A stretch of 41,776 bases of DNA from Paracoccaceae bacterium (GCA_011620265.1 WOZM01000228.1:1-41776), one strand, 5' to 3'; shown: positions 1 through 7,571, counted from the stretch's first letter. The notes: generated by a model from the sequence alone, not told the origin. Program-made: numbers and translations.

Positions 1-693
1 CAGGAGCACTGGCGCACCGTCGTCGACGCAGGCGTCGACCTGTTCGTCATCCGCGGCACCACCGTGTCCGCCGAGCACGTGTCGGGGCGGGCCGAGCCGC
101 TCAACCTCAAGCGGTTCATCTACGAGCTCGACGTGCCGGTGATCGTCGGTGGCGCCTCGACGTACACCGCGGCGCTGCACCTGATGCGTACCGGGGCCGC
201 CGGCGTGCTCGTCGGCTTCGGTGGGGGAGCGGCGCACACGACGCGGGTGTCGCTCGGCATCCACGCGCCGATGGCGACGGCGGTCGCCGACGTCGCGGCG
301 GCGCGGCGGGACTACCTCGACGAGTCCGGTGGCCGGTATGTCCATGTCATCGCCGACGGCGGTGTCGGCCGGTCGGGCGACCTGGTCAAGGCGGTGGCGT
401 GCGGGGCGGACGCGGTGATGCTCGGCGCGGCGCTGGCCCGGGCGACCGACGCGCCGGGGCGTGGCTGGCACTGGGGTCCGGAGGCGCACCACCAGCAGCT
501 GCCGCGCGGCGAGCGGGTGTCGGTGGGGACGGCGGGCACGCTGGAGCAGATCCTGTTCGGCCCCGGCCACAGCGCCGACGGCTCGCTCAACCTGATCGGC
601 GCGCTGCGCCGCGCGATGGCGACCACCGGGTACTCCGACCTCAAGGAGTTCCAGCGGGTCGAGGTCGTCGTCTCTCCCTACACCCCGCGGTAG
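1..693 (+). CDS. guaB3: GuaB3-family IMP dehydrogenase-related protein, C-terminal part (actinobacterial type)
   Basis: The open frame runs in from the window edge and ends at TAG 691-693, giving about 230 C-terminal residues with no start codon in view. Motifs visible are VIRGTTVSAEHVS, PLNLKRFIYELDVPVIVGG, a glycine-rich phosphate-binding stretch (GAAGVLVGFGGGAAHTTR), HVIADGGVG, and the closing AMATTGYSDLKEFQRVEVVV. These match from memory the GuaB3 family, a truncated relative of IMP dehydrogenase next to guaB in mycobacteria and other Actinobacteria; GuaB3 was recently proposed to act on purine nucleotides, but its role is less settled than GuaB. This taxonomic signature conflicts with every later gene in the window, which is alphaproteobacterial, so the fragment is probably a chimeric end rather than a native gene. 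Confidence 0.85.
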   Translation, partial: QEHWRTVVDAGVDLFVIRGTTVSAEHVSGRAEPLNLKRFIYELDVPVIVGGASTYTAALHLMRTGAAGVLVGFGGGAAHTTRVSLGIHAPMATAVADVAAARRDYLDESGGRYVHVIADGGVGRSGDLVKAVACGADAVMLGAALARATDAPGRGWHWGPEAHHQQLPRGERVSVGTAGTLEQILFGPGHSADGSLNLIGALRRAMATTGYSDLKEFQRVEVVVSPYTPR

Positions 694-720
694 GCCGGCA
701 CACCCCGCGGTAGGCCGGCC
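681..720. repeat. 20-bp tandem direct repeat across the guaB3 stop
   Basis: Positions 681-700 and 701-720 are two adjacent copies of one 20-base unit (19 of 20 identical, last base A versus C). The first copy carries the stop codon of the guaB3 fragment, so the second copy supplies a back-up stop pattern in the 3' UTR. It could be a slippage duplication or an assembly artefact. Confidence 0.8.
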
Positions 721-732
721 CGCCCTTCGCGC

Positions 733-766
733 GCGCACGACGAGGTCACGCGACGTCGTCGTGCGC
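733..766 (+). terminator. Hairpin terminator candidate after guaB3
   Basis: An 11-bp perfect inverted repeat (arms 733-743 and 756-766, 12-nt loop) lies 40 bases after the guaB3 stop. It has no T-tract, as is common for actinobacterial hairpin terminators. Its position supports termination of the guaB3 transcript. Confidence 0.55.
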
Positions 767-1106
767 AACCAGGCGCTGCCCTAGCGCCAGCCCGGCAGTC
801 ATCCCAGAGGTGGGTTGCGGATCCGAGCCGAGAACCGCAACTCAGGGCTGGGCTGCTCGACCCGGCGCCGGCCGGGCTGAGCGGGTCCCGGCACGTCGGC
901 CATGCCGTGACAGGACCGGGCGGGGCCAGCCATCCTCTTTTCGCCGTGACACCCCGGTCGCCGGGAAAAAACCTCGCGAACCCCGGATCGGAACTGAACA
1001 TCTGGCAAGGTATTGTTACCAATAGAAGGGGGAGACCGTAATTCGGGAGGGTGGCACCCGTTTTCCGACAAGAACAAGACCCGCCACATCCATCGGGAGG
1101 AAAGCC
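767..1106. other. Non-coding stretch holding the probable lineage junction
   Basis: No convincing gene is seen. The first part (to about 900) is uniformly G+C rich with a short inverted repeat (814-820 with 835-841). From about 960 onward the sequence becomes more mixed and looks like a proteobacterial leader, ending in a purine-rich ribosome binding site (GGGAGGAAA, about 1095-1103) before ATG 1107. The change from actinobacterial to alphaproteobacterial DNA must fall in this interval, but the exact base cannot be fixed by eye. Confidence 0.5.
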
Positions 1107-1123
1107 ATGCTCATCAAACCTGT
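1107..1123 (+). pseudogene. 5' stub of an unidentified gene, cut by palindromic element A
   Basis: A good ribosome binding site (GGGAGGAAA, about 1095-1103) precedes ATG 1107, which encodes Met-Leu-Ile-Lys-Pro. The sequence then runs directly into the 87-bp palindromic element at 1124. Reading through the element in this frame gives RVFLESEFEPFSFEF and a TGA at about 1176. No downstream sequence on this strand looks like the lost remainder, so the original gene cannot be named. Confidence 0.5.
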
Positions 1124-1210
1124 AGCGTTTCGGGTTTTCCTTGAATCAGAATTCGAACCTTTTTCGTTCGAATTCTGATACTTGCCATCTCGACATAAAC
1201 CCGAAACGCT
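1124..1210 (+). repeat. 87-bp double-palindrome element, copy A
   Basis: The outer inverted arms are AGCGTTTCGGGTTT (1124-1137) and its complement at 1197-1210. The inner arms are ATCAGAATTCGAAC (1145-1158) and its perfect complement (1166-1179) around a 7-nt loop CTTTTTC. The same element is found at 7719-7805 with equal length, and a degenerate inverted copy lies at 17891-17974. There is no transposase inside, so it is a MITE- or REP-like non-autonomous repeat. No clear target-site duplication is visible. Confidence 0.9.
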
Positions 1211-1216
1211 TCAGCC

Positions 1217-1453
1217 CCCGGTCTGGAGCTTCGTCGCCATCGCCAGCCATTCGGCGACGATCGGGGCGATGCTCGCCTCCGAGTTCGACGGGGTCAGGGT
1301 GCCGCCCGACACCCGTCTCGGCGTCTCCGCGACACCCGCGGTCCTGGCGCTCTTCCACGTGCCCGGCCCGGTGCCGTTGAGCTTCGCGCCCTGGAGCATG
1401 GTCCTGATCCTCGCCCTGAGCGGCCGCGCAGTGATCGACGCGGTCAGCCGCAC
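1217..1453 (-). CDS. Unidentified ORF, possible C-terminal remnant
   Basis: An open minus-strand frame begins at ATG 1453 and ends in a TGA near 1211-1216. It encodes about 79 residues ending in APIVAEWLAMATKLQTGG, with GC-rich third positions like real genes here. I do not recognise the family. It sits between the aldo/keto reductase pseudogene and palindromic element A, in a visibly decayed strip, so it may be the tail of a lost gene or a chance ORF. Confidence 0.2.
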
Positions 1454-1464
1454 GGTCCGGCCTC

Positions 1465-1752
1465 CCCCGGATCGAAGCTCCCGTTCTGCCGGAACATGCA
1501 GCTGCCCCGGTTCGGCCAGTGGAACTGCTAGAGGTCGACATGGTCGGTCCGCAAGCGACGGAGCGAGGCCTCCGGCGCCCTGCGGACCGAGGCGCCGGCG
1601 ATCTAGGTGGCGATCACCCCGTCAGCCCGCCGGCCGCGATCCAGTTGCCGATGATCTCCTCGGTGCGCCCGATCGTCTCGGCGCGGACCGGATTGACCGG
1701 ATACATCTTGGCCGTATCCATGAAATTGATCCCTTGCCCTTCGGCCGCGCCC
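1465..1752 (-). pseudogene. Aldo/keto reductase (Tas-like) pseudogene
   Basis: Reading the minus strand from about 1752 gives GINFMDTAKMYPVNP, then RTEEIIGNWIAA, a frameshift, AT-stop-IAGAS, a deletion, LRRLRTDHVDL-stop-QFHWPNRGS and MFRQNGSFDP. These are ordered landmarks of the Tas-like aldo/keto reductase family, whose members are about 350 residues. The gene lacks its N-terminus, has at least one frameshift and one internal deletion, and carries two TAG stops. One of the stops falls where the family has the Lys after Ala-Thr, the other where it has Tyr. The C-terminal half is absent. It is non-functional. Confidence 0.75.
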
Positions 1753-1806
1753 TAACGTCTCCGGCGGCAGGGGCAAGGTGGGGGGGCACCTATCGCGCGG
1801 CATTGA

Positions 1807-1821
1807 GAACATAAAGCGAAC
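1807..1821 (+). promoter_or_regulatory. LexA (SOS) box, GAAC-N7-GAAC
   Basis: GAAC at 1807-1810 and GAAC at 1818-1821 are separated by exactly seven bases. This is the direct-repeat LexA operator of Alphaproteobacteria (equivalently GTTC-N7-GTTC on the other strand). It lies 16 bases before the ATG of the imuA-like gene, the expected place for a damage-inducible promoter operator. The spacing and the match to gene function support it together. Confidence 0.8.
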
Positions 1822-1837
1822 ACTCTATCCTTGCCCC

Positions 1838-2509
1838 ATGCCGACTCACGACCTCGCCCGGATCATCTCGCGCCATCAGCGCCGGCCCCGCGCCGGGCTG
1901 CCGTTCCTCGGCGCGCTCTCGCTCGCGCGGGCGCGGGTGCACGAATTCTGCGGGCCGGCCCGGCGCACGCTGGCGCTGATGGCCGCGCGGGGGACGGAGG
2001 GGCCGGTGCTCTGGCTGCGCCCGGGCTGGCTGCCGGAGCGGCTGTTTCCCGAAGGCGTGGTTTCCTTCATCGAACCGGGGCGGCTGATCTTCGTCACCCC
2101 GCGCCGGCCCGAGGACCTCCTGTGGTGCTTCGAGGAGGCCCTGCGCGGCGGCGCCACCGCGCTCGTCGTCGCCGAACTGCCGGAACCGCCGCGCTTCACC
2201 CCGGTGCGGCGGCTGCAACTCGCCGCCGAAACCGGCGCCGAGGAGGGCCGCGTGATCCCGACCGGGCTGATGCTCACGCCAGGCGACGGCGGGGCGCAGG
2301 GAGTGGAGAGCCGCTGGCATATCGCCCCCCGGCACGGGCAGGACCGGACCCGCTGGCAACTCGACCTCGTGCGCGCCCGCAGCGATCCGCCGGGCAGCTG
2401 GATGCTCGCCGCCTCCGAAGACCGGCCGGGCTTCACCCTCGCCCGGGTCCGGCGGGCCGAGGCGGGCGATCACGCGGAAATGACCGGCGCGGCGGCCGGA
2501 GAGGCATAA
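1838..2509 (+). CDS. imuA: ImuA-like SOS mutagenesis protein
   Basis: The gene encodes 223 residues from ATG 1838, chosen because the LexA box ends just upstream; an in-frame ATG at 1778 would place the operator inside the gene. Landmarks are VHEFCGPARRTLAL, GPVLWLRPGWLPERLFPEGV, FVTPRRPEDLLWCFEEALR, ALVVAELP and GLMLTPGDGGAQGVESRWH. They match, from memory, the RecA-like ImuA family of Rhodobacterales. ImuA normally works with ImuB (a Y-family polymerase relative) and DnaE2 in error-prone lesion bypass, in a LexA-regulated cassette. Here neither partner follows: about 40 bases downstream lies only a truncated signal-peptide ORF. Partners may be elsewhere in the genome, or the cassette may have been truncated by a deletion. 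Confidence 0.72.
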   Translation: MPTHDLARIISRHQRRPRAGLPFLGALSLARARVHEFCGPARRTLALMAARGTEGPVLWLRPGWLPERLFPEGVVSFIEPGRLIFVTPRRPEDLLWCFEEALRGGATALVVAELPEPPRFTPVRRLQLAAETGAEEGRVIPTGLMLTPGDGGAQGVESRWHIAPRHGQDRTRWQLDLVRARSDPPGSWMLAASEDRPGFTLARVRRAEAGDHAEMTGAAAGEA

Positions 2510-2786
2510 TCTCGCCGCCGTCCGGTCCCCCGCCGGCGGAGCCTGTCCATGCGCGCCCTTCTCCTCGTCCTGACGCTCGCGGCGGCCGCCCCCGCCCTCG
2601 CCGCGCCGGTTTCGCCGCGCCCTGGTTGACGAGGGCCGCCGATTTCGCGGCCAACACGGCGGCGTCGAAGAGGTCGTCGCCCGCCACGCCCTCGAAGACC
2701 TCCTTCACCAGCGCGTCGGGCGCATCGCTCACCTCTTCGATGAGGGCGGCGGTGGCGATGCTTGCGAGGACAATAACCTTGATCAT
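2433..2786 (-). CDS. Small hypothetical exported protein, 3' end probably degenerate
   Basis: A strong ribosome binding site (GGTGAGGA) precedes ATG at 2786 on the minus strand. The first ~60 residues look coherent: a short hydrophobic start (MIKVIVLASIATAAL) and an acidic, helical stretch (VSDAPDALVKEVFEGVAG). After about residue 60 the frame turns into Arg/Gly/Pro-rich sequence that overlaps the stub at 2549 and the 3' end of imuA on the opposite strand, which suggests it has run past its true end after a deletion. No family is recognised. Confidence 0.35.
   Translation of the reverse strand: MIKVIVLASIATAALIEEVSDAPDALVKEVFEGVAGDDLFDAAVLAAKSAALVNQGAAKPARRGRGRPPRASGRGEGRAWTGSAGGGPDGGEIMPLRPPRRSFPRDRPPRPAGPGRG
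2549..2629 (+). pseudogene. Truncated secreted-protein stub (signal peptide only)
   Basis: ATG 2549 opens a 26-codon ORF reading MRALLLVLTLAAAAPALAAP and ending at TGA 2627-2629. It is a textbook signal peptide with an Ala-X-Ala cleavage site and almost nothing after it. This looks like the 5' end of an exported-protein gene whose body was lost in a deletion or frameshift. The missing product cannot be identified. Confidence 0.45.
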
Positions 2787-2927
2787 TTCCTCACCCTGTC
2801 GATTGCGGGAAGAGCGAAGGGCTATTCGACAGGGGCAGGATCGCGCGGCTGGCCCGCGCCCGGCTGTGACGGGCGGCACAGGGAGGAATTTTCCGGCAGG
2901 CGGGTCGGGGCAGGGCGAACCGCCGGC

Positions 2928-3800
2928 TTACATCCGGCCCTTCCACGGCACCACCTTGCGTTCAACGAATCGCATGAGAAGATCGAAGGCGTAAGCGATG
3001 GCGGCGATCACCACGATCCCCATGATCACGGTCGAGGTCTGCAGGAACTGCGAGGCCGACAGCACCATGTAGCCGAGCCCCTTCGTCGCCGCGACCATCT
3101 CGGCCGCGACGAGCGTGGTCCAGCCGAAGCCGATGCCGATCCGCATCGCGGTCAGGATCTCGGGCAAGGCCGAGGGCAGGATCACGTGCCGCATCACCTG
3201 CCAGCGCGAGGCACCGAAGGAATAGGCGGCGTGGATCTGCTCGATGGCGGCCGACTTCACCCCCGACCGCGCGCCGAGGGCCACAGGCGCGAAGACCGAC
3301 AGGAAGATCAGGAGCACCTTCGAGGTCTCGCCGATGCCGAACCAGATGATCATCAGCGGCAGGTAGGCCAGGGGCGGGATCGGCCGGTAGAACTCGATCG
3401 GCGGATCGAAGATGCCGCGGATGAGCGGGCTCATCCCCATCGCGAGGCCGAGCGGGATACCGACGGCGCAGGCCAGAAGGAAGGCGCCGAAGACCCGCGC
3501 GGTCGAGATCGCGACATGATCGAGGAACGAGGTGTTGGTGAAGCCGTTCCGGGCGATCTCGAGGAATTTCGTGACGACCGCCCCCGGCGAGGGCACGAAC
3601 AAGGGCTTCACCCAGCCCATCGCCGTCACCAGCCACCAGACGAAGATCAGGAAGGCGATGGAGCCGAGCGACAGCCAGAGCGTGTCGCCCTGCCCCGGCA
3701 CACCGTAGATCTCGCCCGGTTTCGTCGGCCGGCTCTTGCCGAGCGAGGCGAGGAAGCCGCCGGTCCTGGCGGCGGGCGTGTTCCGGGTCTCGTCGGTCAT
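2928..3800 (-). CDS. tauC: Tau-type sulfonate ABC transporter permease
   Basis: This 290-residue inner-membrane permease has about six hydrophobic segments and the BPD_transp_1 coupling region typical of TauC/SsuC ([18 protein letters not shown] followed by [20 protein letters not shown]). It is the last gene of the minus-strand operon, and its start overlaps the end of the ATPase gene by four bases (ATGA), indicating coupled translation. With the ATPase and binding protein it forms an importer for an organosulfonate. Its place with cuyA suggests cysteate or a related sulfonate as substrate rather than taurine itself; that substrate call is inference. Confidence 0.88.
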   Translation of the reverse strand: MTDETRNTPAARTGGFLASLGKSRPTKPGEIYGVPGQGDTLWLSLGSIAFLIFVWWLVTAMGWVKPLFVPSPGAVVTKFLEIARNGFTNTSFLDHVAISTARVFGAFLLACAVGIPLGLAMGMSPLIRGIFDPPIEFYRPIPPLAYLPLMIIWFGIGETSKVLLIFLSVFAPVALGARSGVKSAAIEQIHAAYSFGASRWQVMRHVILPSALPEILTAMRIGIGFGWTTLVAAEMVAATKGLGYMVLSASQFLQTSTVIMGIVVIAAIAYAFDLLMRFVERKVVPWKGRM

Positions 3801-4585
3801 GCCACGTCCTCCTCGTCGGCGAAGATGATCTCCAGCACCTCCTCGCGCAGTTCGATGAATTCGGGCGAGGCCTTGACCGCGCGGGCCGAGGCGCCGGCGA
3901 GGAACCGGCGCGAGAACGGCAGGTCGAAGCGGTGGGCGATGCGCCCCGGTCGCGGCGACATCACGATGAGCTTGGTGCCCATGAAGAGCGCCTCCTCGAC
4001 GCTGTGGGTGATGAAGAAGACCGACTTGTGGGTCTCGTCCCAGATCCGCAGGATCAGCTCCTGCGCCTTTTCCCGGGTCAGCGCGTCGAGGGCGCCGAGG
4101 GGTTCGTCCATCAAAAGCACCTTCGGGTCGCAGGTCAGCGCGCGGGCGATGCCCACCCGTTGCTGCATGCCGCCCGAGAGCTTGTAGACCGGCGATTTCT
4201 GGAACCCGTCGAGGCCGAGAAGGGCCACGAACTTCCCGGCGGTCGCGTAGCGTTCCCGCTCCGGCACGGCTTGCATCTTCAGCCCGAAGGCGACGTTGTC
4301 GATGACGTTGAGCCAGGGCAGCAGCGCGTGTTTCTGGAAGACCACCGAGCGGTCGGCGCCGGGGCCCAGGACCTTGCGGCCATCAAGGAGGATTTCCCCC
4401 GAACTCGGCGACAGAAACCCCGCGATGAGGTTCAGAAGCGTCGATTTCCCGCAGCCGGACGCGCCGAGCGCCACGACGAAATCGTCGTTCTCGATATCGA
4501 GGTCGATCCCCGTGAGCGCCGCGACCGGCGGTCGGCCGTCGGCGGCCGGATAGACGACCGATGCGTCGCGGATCTTCAGCCCCAT
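3797..4585 (-). CDS. tauB: Tau-type sulfonate ABC transporter ATPase
   Basis: The 262-residue nucleotide-binding subunit has Walker [10 protein letters not shown] (residues 41-49), ABC signature LSGGMQQR (136-143) and Walker B VLLMDEP (156-162), followed by the D-loop GALDAL and switch His in [10 protein letters not shown]. The length is normal for TauB/SsuB. It couples ATP hydrolysis at the cytoplasmic face to substrate import through the permease encoded next, with which it overlaps by four bases. It is preceded by the periplasmic binding-protein gene on the same strand after a 61-base gap. Confidence 0.9.
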   Translation of the reverse strand: MGLKIRDASVVYPAADGRPPVAALTGIDLDIENDDFVVALGASGCGKSTLLNLIAGFLSPSSGEILLDGRKVLGPGADRSVVFQKHALLPWLNVIDNVAFGLKMQAVPERERYATAGKFVALLGLDGFQKSPVYKLSGGMQQRVGIARALTCDPKVLLMDEPLGALDALTREKAQELILRIWDETHKSVFFITHSVEEALFMGTKLIVMSPRPGRIAHRFDLPFSRRFLAGASARAVKASPEFIELREEVLEIIFADEEDVA

Positions 4586-4646
4586 GCGCAGAATTCCCTT
4601 GTCGTCCGGTCCCGGCCGGGGCGATGCCGGCCGGGACCGGAGAGGA

Positions 4647-5633
4647 TCACTTCGCGGCGTCGGCGAACTCGGCGTTGACGAAGCCCGAATAGTCCTCGCC
4701 GACGGAATCGATCCGTCCCGCGGCCTTCAGGAAATCGGCCGTGCCCTTGACCGTCGCGGCGGCCCCGCCGAGCCAGGTGTCGCTGACCTGGGTCGCCATC
4801 GGCAGGAAGGTGAAGCCTTCGAGGATGCCGGGCACCTGCGCGGGATCGGCGCCGGTGGCGGTGGCCAGCGTCTGGACCTCGGTGCTCTCGACGGTCCAGG
4901 CGGCCGGATCGCCGAGATAGGCGGCGTTGGCCTTGTCGATCTCCTTCAGGAAGGCGACGATCTTGTCCTTGTTGGCCTGACCGAATTCACGGTCCACCAC
5001 CCAGCCGTCGAAGGTCGGGAAGCCCCATTCGGCGGTTTGGTCGGCGCCGATGATGAGCGTGCCGGTCTTGAGGATCTCGGACTGCACCGGCTGCCAGATC
5101 CAGGCCGCGTCGATCACGCCCTGTTCCCAGGCGGCGGCGATCTGGTCGGGCGGCATGTTCATGATCGTGACGTCGGCCTCGGCGATCCCCTCGTGCTGAA
5201 GCGCCCCCATGAGCGAGAAATGCGCGGTCGAGCCGACCGGCACGGCGATGCGCTTGCCCTTGAGGTCGGCGACGCTCGCGATGCCCGCATCGTTGCGGGC
5301 GATCAGCGATTCCGCCTTGCCGATCACGTCCGAGAAGGCGATGAGCTGAAGGTCGATGCCCTGGCTCGCCGCGATGGCGAGCGGCGAGGAGCCGAGCTCA
5401 GACAGCACGACGTCGCCCGACGCCATCGCGGCGATGACGTCGGTGCCGGCGGCGAACTTGCGCCACTCGATCTCCCAGCCGGTCTCCTGCTGGAGCGCGT
5501 CCGACGACGCGACGAGCTGCATCGGCGTGGGGTTGCCGAAATGGCCGATGATGATCTTCTCGGCCGAGGCGGCGCCGGCGAACAGGGCGAAGGCCGCAAC
5601 GCCGGCCATCAGATGTGTCAGTTTCCGTGTCAT
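4647..5633 (-). CDS. tauA: Tau-type periplasmic sulfonate-binding protein
   Basis: The start at 5633 is chosen because AGAGGAAA lies just upstream and the product then begins with a clean signal peptide ([18 protein letters not shown]..., cleavage near ASA-E). The alternative ATG 24 bases upstream would bury this. The mature part of the 328-residue protein begins [15 protein letters not shown] and contains [20 protein letters not shown] and [20 protein letters not shown], typical of the TauA/SsuA/NMT1-like family. It captures the sulfonate in the periplasm for the TauBC-like membrane complex. Confidence 0.88.
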   Translation of the reverse strand: MTRKLTHLMAGVAAFALFAGAASAEKIIIGHFGNPTPMQLVASSDALQQETGWEIEWRKFAAGTDVIAAMASGDVVLSELGSSPLAIAASQGIDLQLIAFSDVIGKAESLIARNDAGIASVADLKGKRIAVPVGSTAHFSLMGALQHEGIAEADVTIMNMPPDQIAAAWEQGVIDAAWIWQPVQSEILKTGTLIIGADQTAEWGFPTFDGWVVDREFGQANKDKIVAFLKEIDKANAAYLGDPAAWTVESTEVQTLATATGADPAQVPGILEGFTFLPMATQVSDTWLGGAAATVKGTADFLKAAGRIDSVGEDYSGFVNAEFADAAK

Positions 5634-5675
5634 GTCTGGTTTCCTCTTTGTCGTCATGGTTTCGGAGCGGGCGGT

Positions 5676-6392
5676 CTATGTCGCCGCCACCCCGTCTTTC
5701 GCGCAGGTTCCCAGCGCGAATTCCTTGATGGCGGCCACGAGCACGTCAAGCGTATCGAAGACCGTGGCGCCTGGCGCCGCCGCCGTCGCGATCAGCGAGA
5801 ACTCGGTGCAGGCGATCATCTGCACCCGCGCTCCCTTGCCCAGAAGCGCGGCGGATGCCTCCCGAAGCGCCGCCCTTGCGGCGTCCGAGGCACCCTCGGC
5901 CTTGATCCGGCGGATCGCGGCCAGCATCGCCGCCTCGTCGTCGGGATAGAAAGCCGTCAGCCCGGCCGCCGCAATGCGCGCGTCGAAAAGCCCGACCTTG
6001 CGCACGGCAGGCGAGGCGAGGATGCCGACCTTGCCGCCGGCGCCCGCCTCCGCCCGGGCGCGGGCAACCGCGAGCGCCACCATGTCGAGAAACGGCACGC
6101 CCGCCGCCGCGCGGATTGCCGGCGCGAAGTGATGCGCGGTGTTGCAGGGCATCGCCAGCGCCTCGGCCCCCGCCCGTTCGAGCCGCGCCGCCATCGCGGC
6201 AAGGACGGGGCCCGGATCCTCGCCCCGCCCCTCGATCAGGAACCGGATGCGCGAGGGCACCTGCGGGTTCTGGTCGACGATGAGCGGGATGTGGTCGGCA
6301 TCGTCGCGGGCCGGAACGGCGGCGATGAGCTTTTGCATCAGAAGCACGGTCGCTTCCGGCCCCATGCCGCCGAGGATTCCGATCCGCCTCAT
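5676..6392 (-). CDS. Aspartate/glutamate racemase family protein (possible cysteate racemase)
   Basis: The 238-residue protein starts MRRIGILGGMGPEAT, the standard opening of the Asp/Glu racemase family, and carries the two catalytic cysteines in MPCNTAHHF (Cys83) and ACTEFSL (Cys195). PLP-independent racemases of this type invert amino-acid alpha-carbons by a two-base mechanism. It lies between cuyA and the sulfonate-binding protein gene on the same strand, so it may interconvert D- and L-cysteate, which resembles aspartate with a sulfonate in place of the side-chain carboxylate. The substrate is inference; aspartate racemase remains possible. The ATG at 6392 is preferred because a longer upstream frame overlaps cuyA and has no family match. 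Confidence 0.8.
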   Translation of the reverse strand: MRRIGILGGMGPEATVLLMQKLIAAVPARDDADHIPLIVDQNPQVPSRIRFLIEGRGEDPGPVLAAMAARLERAGAEALAMPCNTAHHFAPAIRAAAGVPFLDMVALAVARARAEAGAGGKVGILASPAVRKVGLFDARIAAAGLTAFYPDDEAAMLAAIRRIKAEGASDAARAALREASAALLGKGARVQMIACTEFSLIATAAAPGATVFDTLDVLVAAIKEFALGTCAKDGVAAT

Positions 6393-6453
6393 TCCGCCTC
6401 CGCCGCGGGAACCCGGTCCTGGCGGAAGACGCAGCCCTGGTCCGGCCCCGCCG

Positions 6454-7479
6454 TCATCGCGATCCCGCCGCCTGCGTCCGGTCGCCGGCAAGGACCGCAT
6501 CGTAGCCGAAGAGCGCCGCCGCCCCGCCGGTATGCAGGAACACCACCCGTTCCCCCGTCTTGTAGCGTCCCTTGCGGATATAGTCGATGAGGCCGGCCGC
6601 GCCCTTGCCGGAATAGACCGGGTCGAGGAGGATCCCCTCAAGCTCGGCGAACATGCGGATCGCCTCGAGCGTGTCGGCGCGCGGGATGCCGTAGCCGGGG
6701 CCGACATAGTCGGTGTCGGCGACCACATCCTCGCGCCTGACGACGCCGGCGCAGCCGAGCTTCTCGGCGGTCTTTCCGGCCAGCGCGAAGACCATCTCCT
6801 CCTGCTTCGCCTTGGGCGCGCGGACCCCGAAACCCTGCAAGGGAATGCCGGCATTGATCGCCTTCAGCCCGACGATCAGCCCGGCCTGGGTCCCCGCGCT
6901 GCCGGTCGCGGTGACGATATGGTTGATGACGATGCCGCGGTCGTTGGCCTGAGAGACAAGCTCGAAGGCACAGTTGACATAGCCGAGCGCGCCGGTCGGG
7001 TTGGAGCCGCCGCCGGGGATCGTGTAGACCTTGCGGCCGCTCTTGCGGAACGTCTCGGCCACTGCTTCCATCTCGGCGTTCATGTCGAGGCCGCTGCCGC
7101 GCTTTTCGGTCGTGGCGCCGTGCAGATGGTCCAGAAGGACGTTGCCGTTATAGTTGTAGTTGGGATCGTTGGACCCGGTGCGGTCCTCCAGAAGGATATG
7201 GCACGCCATCCCGAGCTTGGCGGCGAAGGCTGCGGTCTGGCGGGCGTGGTTCGACTGCGTCGCCCCTTGCGTCATCACCATGTCGGCGCCCATCGCCTCG
7301 GCCTCGGCCATGAGGAATTCGAGCTTGCGGGTCTTGTTGCCGCCGGTCGAAAGGCCGGTGCAGTCGTCGCGCTTGATCCAGATCTCGGGCCCGCCAAGCT
7401 CCTTCGAAAGCCGGTCCAGCCGTTCCAGAGGCGTGGGCAGATGGGCGAGGAAATGGCGGGGAAAGCGGGCGAGATGCAT
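6454..7479 (-). CDS. cuyA: L-cysteate sulfo-lyase (D-cysteine desulfhydrase family PLP enzyme)
   Basis: The 341-residue protein from ATG 7479 has a good AGGAAGG ribosome binding site; the longer frame to 7557 would run through the promoter and is rejected. It is a fold-type II PLP enzyme: the PLP lysine is in [12 protein letters not shown] (Lys49), with [16 protein letters not shown] after it and a glycine-rich phosphate site ([10 protein letters not shown]). CuyA, first purified from a marine roseobacter, converts L-cysteate to pyruvate, ammonia and sulfite. Discrimination from D-cysteine desulfhydrase rests on the linked sulfonate importer and racemase, so it is good but not certain. It is the first gene of the operon. 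Divergently upstream stands a broken LysR gene, so its normal control is probably lost. Confidence 0.8.
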   Translation of the reverse strand: MHLARFPRHFLAHLPTPLERLDRLSKELGGPEIWIKRDDCTGLSTGGNKTRKLEFLMAEAEAMGADMVMTQGATQSNHARQTAAFAAKLGMACHILLEDRTGSNDPNYNYNGNVLLDHLHGATTEKRGSGLDMNAEMEAVAETFRKSGRKVYTIPGGGSNPTGALGYVNCAFELVSQANDRGIVINHIVTATGSAGTQAGLIVGLKAINAGIPLQGFGVRAPKAKQEEMVFALAGKTAEKLGCAGVVRREDVVADTDYVGPGYGIPRADTLEAIRMFAELEGILLDPVYSGKGAAGLIDYIRKGRYKTGERVVFLHTGGAAALFGYDAVLAGDRTQAAGSR

Positions 7480-7571
7480 GGTCGGACCTTCCTGACAACT
7501 TGTGTTACCCATAAGGTGTCGGGAACGAAACCCTAATGCAAATTCGAAATTCGCCATGTAACACGCGGGAA

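Noticed and set aside
1124-1210. The palindromic repeats as a CRISPR or intrinsic terminators only
   Set aside because: Copies are kilobases apart without spacers, and copy B interrupts a coding sequence, so insertion is the better reading.
1465-1752. The two in-frame TAG codons in the reductase remnant might be recoded (pyrrolysine or suppressor)
   Set aside because: The gene also has a frameshift, an internal deletion and missing ends, so the stops are ordinary decay.
2962-3636. Long alternative frames overlapping tauC and many other genes
   Set aside because: They are frame shadows typical of GC-rich DNA; the family match is in the other frame.
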